Assembly: GCA_031290475.1 (NCBI GenBank)
Contig: JAITNM010000181.1
Span: 1-49,531 of the forward strand
Direction of reading: 5' to 3'
Source of the DNA: Treponema sp.
GTDB lineage: Bacteria; Spirochaetota; Spirochaetia; Treponematales; Breznakiellaceae
DNA: 49,531 nt
This document shows, piece after piece, positions 35,297-43,918 of the stretch (position 1 is the first letter of the stretch; every line of letters starts with the position of its first letter). Made by a program: the position numbers and the translations under genes. The notes below the pieces were generated by a model, which saw only the letters and a list, made by a program, of their open reading frames with translations, searched no databases and was not told the origin of the DNA.

Positions 35297-35965
35297 AAGA
35301 GATGGGGAAGTATTTCGGTTATCGAACCGCTTATTGTTTACGCGGTTCTCTTTTTTCCGGACCTCGCATCCCTTGGGGCTGCCGGTGGCGCCGTTTCCGG
35401 TATAGAGACCGGGAAAGTCATCTTTTTTTCTTCCCGCCGGGAAATAACCCGTATAGTGGGGTATGATTTTCCGGCCCTCCTGCTCCTATGGTACCTTGCT
35501 TTTATGCGGGGACGCAAGCTCTTTCCCCTGAAAATTCGCGCCGGAGACGTTCAGTCCCTGGCCATTGCCCTGCCGGGGCTTTTGGGCATAGGGCTGGCAG
35601 TTTCCGTACTGGCCCCCCTGGTTTACCCCTCGGCGGAAGGGTTCTCCGTGGAAGCTCCCCGGGGCGTTATCCCCTGTCTTGTAATGCTCCTCTCCTGCCT
35701 AAGCACGGGTTATCTGGAGGAGACCTATTTTCGCCATTACCTCTTAAGCCGTTTTGAAGAGACCGGCGCCAATACCATTTTGGGCATCGCCATTTCGGTG
35801 GCCCTCTTCTCCCTCAGCCATTTCTACGAAGGCTTTTGGGGAATGATCAACGCGGTCCTGGCAGGACTTCTCCTTTCCCTGATTTACCGCCGTTACGGCG
35901 TCCTCCATGGCATTGCCTGGGCCCACGGCCTCTACAATGCCTTTATCTACGCCACAGGAATATAA
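35276..35965 (+). CDS. CPBP-family intramembrane metalloprotease
   Basis: 229 residues with about six transmembrane helices and the CPBP/Abi motifs: EETYFRHYL (EExxxR), SLSHFYEG (FxxxH-like) and WAHGLYN (HxxxN). Members process prenylated or membrane-embedded peptides; the substrate is unknown. It starts with GTG at 35276, with TATAAT at 35261-35266 only 9 nt upstream and no Shine-Dalgarno, so a leaderless mRNA is possible. It is divergent from pilZ with 36 bp between start codons. The alpha/beta hydrolase gene follows after 25 bp. Confidence 0.82.
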   Translation: MIQRDFQKRWGSISVIEPLIVYAVLFFPDLASLGAAGGAVSGIETGKVIFFSSRREITRIVGYDFPALLLLWYLAFMRGRKLFPLKIRAGDVQSLAIALPGLLGIGLAVSVLAPLVYPSAEGFSVEAPRGVIPCLVMLLSCLSTGYLEETYFRHYLLSRFEETGANTILGIAISVALFSLSHFYEGFWGMINAVLAGLLLSLIYRRYGVLHGIAWAHGLYNAFIYATGI

Positions 35966-35990
35966 CTTTAATTGACAGAAGGTAGTATTA

Positions 35991-37097
35991 ATGCAAAAAT
36001 GTACTATGAAAAATTTAATAAAACCGCTTTCAGCTTTTTTAGCCTGTATTTTTATAGCTTTTCTGTCCCTGGGGATCGCTTCCCTTATTCAGACCGGTTT
36101 CGGCAGGGTTTCGGTGAGTTCGGGCTTTCTGGAGGTCCCCGGGGGGGCCGGCCCTCTGGCGTATAAGCTCTACGTACCTGAGGGTGTGGATGCCTCCCGC
36201 CCGGCCCCGGCGGCGCTTGTCATGCACGGTTACCAGAACGACCGGGAAACTTCGGCGGCCTACAGCATAGAGCTTGCCCGGCGGGGCATTGTGGCCCTTT
36301 CGGTGGATCTCTACGGCCACGGCTTTACGCCCCTGGGGATGAGGGGCCGGGGCTGGGGAGATCATCCCACTAAAAACCCTTCCAGGCCCAATTCAGGCCC
36401 CGGCCGTTTCCGCATTTTTATGAGCTTCAGTTCCCTTAATTTCTTTAAAAGCGAGCTCAGTAGCGGCCTTAAGGACAGCTCTATGGGCGGCATTGACGCG
36501 TACAGCTACCTCCAATCCCTGCCCTTTGTGGACGCCTCCCGTATCGCCATTACCGGCCATTCCATGGGCACCTGGGCTGCCTGGAGCGTCGCCGCGGCCC
36601 ACCCGGATCATAAGGCCGTTGTGCTCCAGTGCGGCGAGCCGCTCCGGCCGGAAAATTACGACTCAAGCCGTTATCACTTTAACAACCTGCTCTTAATCCA
36701 GGCCCGCTGGGATGAATTCGATTATTTCCGGGATTTCCAGAAAAACGTCATAGGGCTTGAAAAGACCCCCCTGAGGTACCACGATTTAATGAACCAGGAA
36801 AGCCCGGTGGAATGGGACAGGACCTACGGTTCCTTTGAGGACGGCAGCGCCCGGCGCATGGAACTTATCCAGACAAACCACCGCCTTACCACCCACGACA
36901 GCCATGCCCTGAGCACCGCTATGGACTGGTTTACCGGCGCATTGGAAGTCAAGACGGACCTCCCCGGTACAAATCTTGTCTTTATGATAAAGGAAGTATT
37001 GGCCCTCATTGCCATGATTGCCGCCCTCGTTTCCATGCTTCCCGGTTTTCTCCTCCTCAAGAGCCTCCCCTTCTTGCCTCCCTCGCGCAGGGCCTGA
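35991..37097 (+). CDS. Membrane-associated alpha/beta hydrolase
   Basis: 368 residues: an N-terminal helix (PLSAFLACIFIAFLSLGIASLI), a periplasmic alpha/beta-hydrolase domain and a C-terminal helix near 330-355. Catalytic features: nucleophile elbow GHSMGTWAA (Ser), oxyanion segment MHGYQND, DLYGHG, a late Asp/Glu region, and His in HDSHA. It resembles dienelactone hydrolase-like esterases. ATG 35991 has AGAAGG 8 nt upstream; ATG 36006 is a possible alternative lying just after TTGACA-17-AAAAAT. Its end and the next gene may be parts of one longer polypeptide, since the +1 frame reads in register into the next ORF from about 37064. Confidence 0.82.
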   Translation: MQKCTMKNLIKPLSAFLACIFIAFLSLGIASLIQTGFGRVSVSSGFLEVPGGAGPLAYKLYVPEGVDASRPAPAALVMHGYQNDRETSAAYSIELARRGIVALSVDLYGHGFTPLGMRGRGWGDHPTKNPSRPNSGPGRFRIFMSFSSLNFFKSELSSGLKDSSMGGIDAYSYLQSLPFVDASRIAITGHSMGTWAAWSVAAAHPDHKAVVLQCGEPLRPENYDSSRYHFNNLLLIQARWDEFDYFRDFQKNVIGLEKTPLRYHDLMNQESPVEWDRTYGSFEDGSARRMELIQTNHRLTTHDSHALSTAMDWFTGALEVKTDLPGTNLVFMIKEVLALIAMIAALVSMLPGFLLLKSLPFLPPSRRA

Positions 37098-37114
37098 AAA
37101 GGGAACAGGGCAAA

Positions 37115-37945
37115 ATGTTGCCCCCTAAATCGCGGTTTAAAACTTCCCTCATCGCAATCCTTATAAGCGGCTTTACCTTCCCTTTTTTGGGGCAGCTGGG
37201 ACACGGCCTTTTGCCCGTCCCGGAAAATATTTTCCGCATGACCATAGGCACCGGCTTTATCACCTGGCTCAGCTTCCTCATGGTAGTATCCCTTTTCATG
37301 CTGATCTTCTGGTACAAAAAAGGGGAAGGCAAAAGAATGGGCATTACCCTCTACGATTTAGGCCTGGGCAGCAGGGATCGTCCCCGTAAATTCGACGGGC
37401 CGGTGATTTTTAAATCCGCCCTGGCGGCATTTATCCTGACAGGTTTTGTGTATATCATGACCCTGCTCGCAAGCGGCGTCTTTCAGCTTGATTTCCGTTT
37501 TATCTGGCCCTTCTTTAAGCCCTTTACCGCCCCGCGTTTTTTTCAGTTCCTGGTGTATCTGCCCTTCTACGCCGCCTTCTTTACCGTCAACGCCGGCGCC
37601 CGGCTCTACGGACAGCTTGCCCAGAGCGAAAAGCGGAATCCCGCAAGCACCCAGCTCTCATGGTGGGCTTACAGTGTGCTTGTTATGCTGGGCGGCGTCT
37701 TTATCATCGTACTTATCGAGTATATCCCCTTCTTTTTGGGAATGGGGCCCGGCGTGGATTTACTGTTTTCCAGTCTCTTCGGCGGCCCCTTCATGTCGGT
37801 AATGATACTGCTCATTCCCCAGTTCGCGTTTTTCTTTTTTCTCTCCACCTGGCTTTTCCGCCACAGCGGCCGTGTGTGGACCGGGTCGTTTATTGTAGCC
37901 ATACTGGCAAGCTGGGTTTTGGCCGGCGGTTCGGCTATGTTCTAA
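37115..37945 (+). CDS. Polytopic membrane protein, possible detached C-terminal half of the hydrolase
   Basis: 276 residues with about seven hydrophobic segments and no recognised family motif. ATG 37115 is 17 bp after the hydrolase stop, with a weak AGGGC upstream. The same frame is open upstream to at least 37064 (PPLLASLAQGLKREQGKM), giving plausible protein sequence in front of the ATG. Larger single proteins with a hydrolase followed by several membrane helices exist in other bacteria as I recall, so this may be the second half of a frameshifted or split gene. Function unknown. Confidence 0.68.
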   Translation: MLPPKSRFKTSLIAILISGFTFPFLGQLGHGLLPVPENIFRMTIGTGFITWLSFLMVVSLFMLIFWYKKGEGKRMGITLYDLGLGSRDRPRKFDGPVIFKSALAAFILTGFVYIMTLLASGVFQLDFRFIWPFFKPFTAPRFFQFLVYLPFYAAFFTVNAGARLYGQLAQSEKRNPASTQLSWWAYSVLVMLGGVFIIVLIEYIPFFLGMGPGVDLLFSSLFGGPFMSVMILLIPQFAFFFFLSTWLFRHSGRVWTGSFIVAILASWVLAGGSAMF

Positions 37946-37994
37946 AAAAAACCGTTCCTTGAATTTTGACGCCCCCTTGATCTTTTTTTCTCCC

Positions 37995-38042
37995 CGGTGT
38001 AATGTGTTTTTGTCCGGCGCTTGGCGCCGGTTTATCACACCG
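37995..38042 (+). other. Nested hairpin directly upstream of the TPP riboswitch
   Basis: CGGTGT (37995-38000) pairs with ACACCG (38037-38042), enclosing a strong stem CCGGCGC-TTG-GCGCCGG centred near 38022. TTTATC follows the inner stem, a poor T-run. It may be the terminator of the preceding gene, part of the leader, or a domain that packs against the riboswitch. Confidence 0.5.
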
Positions 38043-38141
38043 ATTTCGGGGTGGTTTGACGAAATAAATATTCCGTCTTGCCTGAGATTATACCCGCTGA
38101 ACCTGATCCGGATAATGCCGGCGTAGGGAACCATCCGATTT
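38043..38141 (+). promoter_or_regulatory. TPP riboswitch (THI element) upstream of thiB
   Basis: The thiamine pyrophosphate aptamer is recognisable from CGGGGTGG, CTGAGATTATACCCG, CTGAACCTGATCCGG, ATAATGCCGGCGTAGGGA in order, which are the conserved pyrimidine- and pyrophosphate-sensing helices. P3 is GACG/CGTC. P1 is approximate (GATTTC with GAACCATC). It controls thiBPQ according to TPP level. The downstream 85 nt contain ACCGGG/CCCGGT pairing without a T-run, and a Shine-Dalgarno AGAGGAG at 38213-38219, so control of translation is more likely than termination, though not shown. Confidence 0.93.
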
Positions 38142-38227
38142 GGCCAGAGCGCGTAATGGTTAAACCGGGGCAACAGTGACAAAGTCTTGGAAAACCTATC
38201 CCGGTCAGTTTAAAGAGGAGTTTCTTC

Positions 38228-39277
38228 ATGAAACAAGTTTCTTCAACTTATGAGACCGGCCTATGTACGGCGAGTAAGGTCCTGGTCCTTGTCCTGGGGG
38301 GCATACTTATGCTCGGTACCGTGGTTTTTGCCGGAGGCCGTAAGGAAACGGGTCCGGCAAACAGGGTGGTCATCTGGACCTACGATTCCTTTAATTCAGA
38401 ATGGGGCCCGGGGCCAACGGTAAGCGCGGATTTTAAAGAAAAAACAGGGATTGAAATTGTCTGGGTGAACCACGGAGACGCGGGAGAAGTGCTGTCCCGT
38501 CTGCTCCTGGAAGGGAAAAATGCCGGGGCGGACATAATTCTGGGACTGGATCAGAACATGGCGGACCGGGCCCTTGCCTCAGGACTGCTTGAGGCGTACA
38601 AGCCCGCCGGGGCGGGGGCGGTGTTTCCCGAACTCGTGATTGATCCCTCCTACCGGCTCATCCCCTTCGATTACAGTTATTTTGCTATATGCTACGATTC
38701 GGAAAAGATTGCCAATCCTCCGTTGAGCCTTGAGGATCTGACCAAAGCCGAATACCGGGGAAAGCTCATCCTCATGGATCCCCGCACCTCTTCGCCGGGA
38801 CTGGGTTTTTTCTCCTGGACCCAGGCGGTGTACGCCGGCAGGTGGCCCGAATACTGGCAGCGGCTCCAGCCCTCGATTCTCACTATTTCCGACGGCTGGA
38901 GTTCCGGGTACGGCCTCTTTACCGAAGGCGAGGCGCCCCTGGTTTCTTCTTACACCACAAGCCCTGCCTATCACCTTGAGTACGAAGAAACCGAACGTTT
39001 TAAGGCGGCCATCTTTGCCGAAGGGCACCCCATACAGATTGAGGCGGCGGGACTGCTTTTGGCCGGGAAAAACAAAGAAAACGCGAAAAAATTTTTGGAT
39101 TATATGCTGAGTGACGGTTTTCAGGGACTTATCCCCCTCACCAACTGGATGTACCCCGTAACTCCCGCGGCCCTGCCCGAATCATTTAAGAAGAGTCCCA
39201 AAAGCGATAAGGCCCTCTTTCCCAGAGCTCCGGAGGAATCCGACCTTGACCGCTGGGCCGCTCTTTTCCGGAAATAG
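38228..39277 (+). CDS. thiB: Thiamine ABC transporter, substrate-binding protein ThiB
   Basis: 349 residues: a signal sequence (VLVLVLGGILMLGTVVFAGG), then a periplasmic binding protein fold with VIWTYDSFNSEWGPGPTVSADFKEKTGIEIVWVNHGDAGEVLSRLLLEG (in pieces) as in ThiB/FbpA-type proteins, and LPFDYSYFAICYDSEKI-like segments. It captures thiamine or its phosphates for import. It follows the TPP riboswitch and is 5 bp upstream of thiP. Shine-Dalgarno AGAGGAG precedes ATG 38228. The mature part begins GRKETGPAN, and a lipobox Cys is absent, so it should be periplasmic and soluble. Confidence 0.93.
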   Translation: MKQVSSTYETGLCTASKVLVLVLGGILMLGTVVFAGGRKETGPANRVVIWTYDSFNSEWGPGPTVSADFKEKTGIEIVWVNHGDAGEVLSRLLLEGKNAGADIILGLDQNMADRALASGLLEAYKPAGAGAVFPELVIDPSYRLIPFDYSYFAICYDSEKIANPPLSLEDLTKAEYRGKLILMDPRTSSPGLGFFSWTQAVYAGRWPEYWQRLQPSILTISDGWSSGYGLFTEGEAPLVSSYTTSPAYHLEYEETERFKAAIFAEGHPIQIEAAGLLLAGKNKENAKKFLDYMLSDGFQGLIPLTNWMYPVTPAALPESFKKSPKSDKALFPRAPEESDLDRWAALFRK

Positions 39278-39282
39278 CCTGA

Positions 39283-41037
39283 ATGAATAAAAGTGAACGA
39301 GTTTTCCCCTGGATATTGGCGGCGCCGGTCCTGGTTTCGGCCCTGTGCTTCTTCATACTGCCCTACATCTCCGCCCTTTCCGCGCCTTTCAGGGGCGCCT
39401 TCTCCGGCGGCGGCCGGGGCGGCGTTCCCAAGGCGCTGGAAAATCCGGCCCTGTTCGGGGTGACCCTGTTCACCCTGAAGCAGGCCCTCCTCTCCACCCT
39501 GGCGGCCCTTGCCCTGGGACTCCCCGGGGCCTGGCTTTTGGGGGGGCTCACGGACAGCCCCTCCCGGGCAAAGCGCGGTTTTGCCCTCCTTATCCGTACC
39601 CTTACGGGAATTCCCTTTGCCATGCCCCCAATCCTCGTGGTGCTTGCCTTTGTGCTCTTCTTCGGCAACAACGGATGGGCCAACCGGCTTATCATGGCCG
39701 CCGCCGGCGTCCCGGAAGGCCCCCTGCGTATTTTGTACAAACCTTCCGCGGTGATCCTGGCCCACAGTTTCTACAACTTCCCCCTGGTTATACGCGTGGC
39801 AGGGGACGGTATAGCCCAGGCGAGGCGGGCATACGCCCCGGCGGCGGCAAGCCTGGGGGCCTCCCCTTTCATCACCGCGGTAACCGTAATTCTACCCATT
39901 TGCCTCCCGTCGATTATGGCCGCGTCTTTACTGGCGTTCCTCTACTGTTTTACGAGCTTCGCCGTAGTCCTCGTCCTGGGGGGAGGCCCCGCGGTCACCA
40001 CACTGGCGGTGGAGATCTACCGCTATGCCCGCCTTTCCCTCGATTTCCAAAGCGCCGGCGTCCTGGCCCTGATAGAAACCCTGATCGCCCTCACCGTCTT
40101 CCTGGCCTATGTGTTTTTTAACCGGGGCGGAAAATTTTCCAACCGGCAGGGGCCGAAGGGCCCTGGGGACGCCTGGGCCGCAGTTTCCCAGGATCCGAAA
40201 GAATTCCCCATGGAAGGCAAAGAACATTCCCGTCTTGGCGCCGGGGTAATTTTTATTTATGGGGCAGTGTTACTGTTTTTTGTACTGGGCCCGCTCTTTT
40301 CCATACCGGCGGAATCCCTCCTGTCAAGGTCCACGTGGAGCGCCCTGCCCCGCCTCTCCCTCCGCCACTGGCTCAGCCTGGGTGAAAGGGTACTCCCCGC
40401 CCTGGGCCGTTCCCTCATCCTGGCCTCCCTCTCCGCCACCCTGGCGAGTTTTCTCGCGATCCTGGCCGCTTCTTCGGCGCGCATCGCCTCTCCCGCCTCC
40501 CCCTTGGGGAACATACTCCGCCTTGCGAGCCTCTCCCCCCTGGCGTCGTCCGGAATCGTCCTGGCCTTAGGCTGGCTTTCCCTCTACGGCCGCGGCGAAG
40601 ACGGCGCCGGTAATTCCCGGTCCCTCCTGGCGGTAGTAATACTCCACGCCGTCATTGCCCTGCCCTTCGCCTTTAACTCAGTTTCCCAGGGACTGCGGAG
40701 CATACCCCCCAATACGGCTAACGCCGCGTCGGTTTTGGGGGCCGGGCCTTTTCTGCGTATCCTGACGGTGGAAATCCCCATTTCTTTAAGGCGGCTCCGT
40801 TCAGCCTGGGCCTTTTCCGCGGTCATAAGCCTTGGGGAACTCAATGCCATACTCATGCTGGGCATGGATCAGTGGGAGACCCTCCCCCTTCTGATATACC
40901 GGGCGGTGGGGTCCTACCGCTACGGCCCGGCCTGCGCAGCAGGAACCCTGCTCCTGCTTGCAAGCGCCGCCGCTTTCCTGGTCTCGGAAATATCCGGCCC
41001 CGGTACAAAAACTGCCGGAGCTTTCCATGGGAATTGA
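39283..41037 (+). CDS. thiP: Thiamine ABC transporter, permease ThiP
   Basis: 584 residues made of two homologous permease halves with about twelve transmembrane helices, each with an EAA-like loop (AAASLGASPFITAVTVILP near residue 190; AASVLGAGPFLRILTVEIP near 488). This double-length form is usual for ThiP/FbpB. It starts with ATG 39283, 5 bp after thiB, and overlaps thiQ by 11 bp. A central charged linker (residues about 285-325) separates the halves. Confidence 0.94.
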   Translation: MNKSERVFPWILAAPVLVSALCFFILPYISALSAPFRGAFSGGGRGGVPKALENPALFGVTLFTLKQALLSTLAALALGLPGAWLLGGLTDSPSRAKRGFALLIRTLTGIPFAMPPILVVLAFVLFFGNNGWANRLIMAAAGVPEGPLRILYKPSAVILAHSFYNFPLVIRVAGDGIAQARRAYAPAAASLGASPFITAVTVILPICLPSIMAASLLAFLYCFTSFAVVLVLGGGPAVTTLAVEIYRYARLSLDFQSAGVLALIETLIALTVFLAYVFFNRGGKFSNRQGPKGPGDAWAAVSQDPKEFPMEGKEHSRLGAGVIFIYGAVLLFFVLGPLFSIPAESLLSRSTWSALPRLSLRHWLSLGERVLPALGRSLILASLSATLASFLAILAASSARIASPASPLGNILRLASLSPLASSGIVLALGWLSLYGRGEDGAGNSRSLLAVVILHAVIALPFAFNSVSQGLRSIPPNTANAASVLGAGPFLRILTVEIPISLRRLRSAWAFSAVISLGELNAILMLGMDQWETLPLLIYRAVGSYRYGPACAAGTLLLLASAAAFLVSEISGPGTKTAGAFHGN

Positions 41038-42067
41038 ACTGCGGGGAATAACCAAAACCTACGGAGACTTTTCCCTCTCCGTTGATCTCAGGGTGGAAGA
41101 CGCGGAGATCCTCGCCCTGGTAGGACCTTCGGGCTGCGGAAAAACTACGGTTTTAAATATCATTGCGGGACTCACTGAACCGGACGAGGGTGAAATTATC
41201 GTTAACGGCAATATCGTAAATGCCGTTTCACCGTGGAAAAGAAATATTTCTGTGGTTTTTCAGGATTTATCGTTATTCCCCCATCTTAATGTGGGAAGCA
41301 ATATCGCCTATGGACCGTTTATCCATGGGATTCCCAAAAATGAGCGGCTCGCGCTCGTAAAGGAAAAATTAGCCCTTGTGGGGCTTGAGGGCTACGAAAA
41401 AAGGCCTGTTTACACCCTTTCAGGAGGCGAGCGCCAGCGGGCGGCTATTGCCCGGGCCCTGGCGGCTTCTCCTGACGCCCTGCTTTTGGATGAGCCTTTT
41501 TCGAGCCTGGACGCCCCTTTAAGGCGGCGTCTCCGCCTGGAATTCCTTGATATCAGGCGGGGAAAGGGGGGGAACGATCCTTCGCCGCCCACCCCCTCAA
41601 AGACGCGCTGTCCCTGTATCTTTGTAACCCATGACCGGGAAGAGGCGGCCGTTATCGCCGGCCGTATCGCCCTCATGAAAGACGGCCGCATCCTGGAAAC
41701 AGGGGCGGCGAGGGAAATTTTCCAAAAGCCCAAGACGCCCTTCGGCGCCGGTTTTTTCGGCAGGGGCTCAGTCCTCCCCTGCGGCCTTTTTATCCCCAAA
41801 GACGCCGTTTCACTTAACAGTAATACTGTTGATAGTAATACTGTTGATAGTAATACTGTTCCATTGCGCGCCGTGGTTCACAGCAGCGTTTTCGAAGGCG
41901 ACAGAATTGCTGTCGAGTTTGAGGTTCCCCTGCCCGGCAGGACCAAAGGGGCAATCCTCTCCGCCGAACTAAGCGGCCGTGCGGAACCCCCCGTCCCCGG
42001 AAACGAAGTTACCGTTCATATCCGCCGGGACCTGGTATATATGCTGACCCCCCCTAACCCCGCATGA
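41027..42067 (+). CDS. thiQ: Thiamine ABC transporter, ATP-binding protein ThiQ
   Basis: 346 residues. Walker A GPSGCGKTT, Q-loop VVFQDLSLFPHLNVG, signature LSGGERQRAAIARALAA, Walker B LLLDEPFSSLDAP and switch His in IFVTHDREEA. The C-terminal about 90 residues form a TOBE-like regulatory domain, preceded by a repeated linker SNTVDSNTVDSNTV encoded by a 15-bp tandem repeat. ATG 41027 is inside the end of thiP (11-bp overlap); a longer upstream start is not needed. The stop overlaps the convergent DUF445 gene by 14 bp. Confidence 0.93.
   Translation: MGIELRGITKTYGDFSLSVDLRVEDAEILALVGPSGCGKTTVLNIIAGLTEPDEGEIIVNGNIVNAVSPWKRNISVVFQDLSLFPHLNVGSNIAYGPFIHGIPKNERLALVKEKLALVGLEGYEKRPVYTLSGGERQRAAIARALAASPDALLLDEPFSSLDAPLRRRLRLEFLDIRRGKGGNDPSPPTPSKTRCPCIFVTHDREEAAVIAGRIALMKDGRILETGAAREIFQKPKTPFGAGFFGRGSVLPCGLFIPKDAVSLNSNTVDSNTVDSNTVPLRAVVHSSVFEGDRIAVEFEVPLPGRTKGAILSAELSGRAEPPVPGNEVTVHIRRDLVYMLTPPNPA
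41819..41860 (+). repeat. 15-bp tandem repeat in the thiQ linker
   Basis: AGTAATACTGTTGAT repeats 2.8 times (41819, 41834, 41849) with no mismatch, in frame with thiQ. With the preceding bases, AACAGTAATACTGTT (41816-41830) is a near-perfect palindrome. It encodes the variable SNTVD repeats. Confidence 0.85.
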
Positions 42068-43499
42068 TTGCGGAAAATACCGCCTGGAAAAAGCCGATTA
42101 ACGCCCCCAGGAGCCCTCCAAAGAGGTTGATCCATTTAAGCTCCCCGGCCATCACATCAAGCACAATCCGCTCCACCTTGATCATCTCCAGCGCGTCGAT
42201 CCTGTCGGATACCATGGTCCGCACATCTATGGTGCTGAGGAGTCTTACCATTTCTTCATCCGCCAGGGAAAGGATTTTTTCCCCTATCAGCGCGTCCAGC
42301 CGGTCTTTTTTATCCTGATCGAAAGATAGCAATTCCGCCGTTTTCATGTCCCGGTTTTCTTCCAGAAACCGGATCACCCCCTTCTTAAAGGCGGATACCA
42401 TGCCGGGGGCGCTTAAAAAACCCCGGATCCCCGCCGGAAGGGCCCGGGGGTCTGTAATGCCAAAGGCGCTCAGGATTTCTCCCAAGGGCCTGTCCACAGA
42501 GGAAAGGAGCGCCTCCGAAAGAAATTCCACCAGCTTCTGATACGATTCCGGCCTGGAAGCCATGGTCAAGGCGGTATCCAGTAAAAAAGAAATAATCCGT
42601 TCCCGGTGCGCCGGATCCAGGAGGAAACCTTCCAGCTGGGTTAAGAGGTCATCAATAATCTCTCCCATCCTGTCGCTTAAGGTGCGGTCGTACTGGCCTG
42701 CGGAAATAAAGAAACGCTGGAAGACCGATAATTTTAAGATGGCGTTGTTCAGAAACACCTTGCCCTGGATCTCCATTTCCCGGTGTATCTCCTCTTTTCG
42801 CAGGAAATGTAACAGCCTTTCCACCCCGGCTTTATAAGAGCCCTCCAGAAAGGAACGGAGGTTCACGGGGATTGCGGATGTTTTGCCGTTCAGCGTTTCC
42901 CGGATAAAGGCCTCCCCCTTTTTCCGGAGTAATGCTATTTTTTCGCCGCCCAGGAGCGTACGGGGGCTTAAGTCAAAAACAGATTTACTATCGGAACCGG
43001 CGTCATTTGCGCGCCGGCGCACGTACTTTTCCAAGGCGGATTTTATGAGCGCGTCAAGTAATTTACCGAAATTTTCAGAACGGAGGAAATCGCCTGCCAA
43101 TTCCGCCGGGAAGGAGCTTTTACCCCCGGCGGGGGTTTCCGGCCCGGGAAGGGCCGGGAGAAAACTGCCTGCGGGGAGGGCAAGAAACTTTGCCGTATAG
43201 GACGCGACAGCGCGGCCGATCCCGTCCCGTACCGGTTCCCGGCGGAGCCTCTCCCGCAGCAATTCGGGCGTAAGAAGCTCCCGCTCCACCATGGCGCCTA
43301 TGCTCAGGGCAAGCTTGTGCCGTTCCCGGGGGAGGATGCCCGGGGTAAAGGGGAGCCGTACACCGGCCAGCCGTCCCCCGCGGAAAAGGCGCACTTCCTT
43401 TAGCGGGCGGAAGAGCATCTTGATGGCCACCGCGTTTGTTATGTACCCAATTACCGCCCCAACAGCGGGGGGTACAAGCCAATAGAGGGCTTCTCTCAT
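42054..43499 (-). CDS. DUF445-family membrane protein
   Basis: 481 residues with an N-terminal hydrophobic segment (ALYWLVPPAVGAVIGYITNAVAIKMLFRP), the family hallmark GYITNxxAIKMLFRP, a long helical middle with FTPGILPRERHKLALSIG, and a C-terminal membrane segment (GGLLGALIGFFQAVFSAIM). It is of usual length for DUF445/YheB. The function is unknown, possibly membrane-bound scaffolding. It overlaps the SH3 lipoprotein gene by 4 bp (ATGA) and the convergent thiQ gene by 14 bp. Confidence 0.85.
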   Translation of the reverse strand: MREALYWLVPPAVGAVIGYITNAVAIKMLFRPLKEVRLFRGGRLAGVRLPFTPGILPRERHKLALSIGAMVERELLTPELLRERLRREPVRDGIGRAVASYTAKFLALPAGSFLPALPGPETPAGGKSSFPAELAGDFLRSENFGKLLDALIKSALEKYVRRRANDAGSDSKSVFDLSPRTLLGGEKIALLRKKGEAFIRETLNGKTSAIPVNLRSFLEGSYKAGVERLLHFLRKEEIHREMEIQGKVFLNNAILKLSVFQRFFISAGQYDRTLSDRMGEIIDDLLTQLEGFLLDPAHRERIISFLLDTALTMASRPESYQKLVEFLSEALLSSVDRPLGEILSAFGITDPRALPAGIRGFLSAPGMVSAFKKGVIRFLEENRDMKTAELLSFDQDKKDRLDALIGEKILSLADEEMVRLLSTIDVRTMVSDRIDALEMIKVERIVLDVMAGELKWINLFGGLLGALIGFFQAVFSAIMRG

Positions 43500-43915
43500 T
43501 TAGTCATGGAAGCCGAGGCGGTTTGAGCTTGGGCGGGATTATCGTAGACCTGGATTACATCCTCCTTAAGCCATCCCTGGTAAATCCCCGATACAAAAAC
43601 CCAGGATTCCACTATTCCCCCATGGGTCACCTGCCTCCGTTCCAGTACCTCCACAACGGAACCTTTTCTGAGATACCCCAGGGAAAACCCCGCCTGGTTT
43701 GGTTCGGCCACCACGTGGGTATAGGAGACGTCGATTACCCCGTATCCGATGAAGGGCCGGGAAAGGGGCGGCGTCGGGGGCGGTATCATGGGGGTTTCGC
43801 CGGCGCCGGGATCTGAAAAAAAACGGTTACAGGATGCCAAAACCAGGAATAAGAGTAACAGGGAACCGGGAAAGACAGCCCCTTGACGGTGATAAACAAA
43901 AGATTTAAAACTCAT
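43496..43915 (-). CDS. SH3-like domain lipoprotein
   Basis: 139 residues: a basic N-terminus, hydrophobic core LLLLFLVLAS and lipobox LASC (Cys about residue 29), then a Pro-rich spacer (IPPPTPPLSRP) and a small beta domain with features of bacterial SH3 (VVAEPNQAGFSLGYLRKGSVVEVLERR, then WVFVSGIYQGWLKEDVI). It is probably a wall- or envelope-binding lipoprotein. It starts at ATG 43915, 3 bp from the ATG of the divergent omptin gene, and overlaps DUF445 by 4 bp, with which it is likely cotranscribed. Confidence 0.78.
   Translation of the reverse strand: MSFKSFVYHRQGAVFPGSLLLLFLVLASCNRFFSDPGAGETPMIPPPTPPLSRPFIGYGVIDVSYTHVVAEPNQAGFSLGYLRKGSVVEVLERRQVTHGGIVESWVFVSGIYQGWLKEDVIQVYDNPAQAQTASASMTK
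43883..43911 (+). promoter_or_regulatory. Candidate promoter of the omptin gene, inside the lipoprotein gene
   Basis: TTGACG (43883-43888), a 17-bp spacer and TAAAAC (43906-43911), 7 nt before ATG 43919. The predicted start is at or beside the ATG. The -35 and -10 lie inside the opposite-strand SH3 lipoprotein coding sequence. Confidence 0.45.
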
Positions 43916-43918
43916 TAT

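Noticed and set aside
41816-41860. Operator site for a repressor in thiQ
   Set aside because: The palindrome arises from an in-frame tandem repeat in the linker, with no promoter nearby.
42054-43499. Plus-strand frames inside the DUF445 gene as separate genes
   Set aside because: They are opposite-strand frames of a recognised family member and show no domain.
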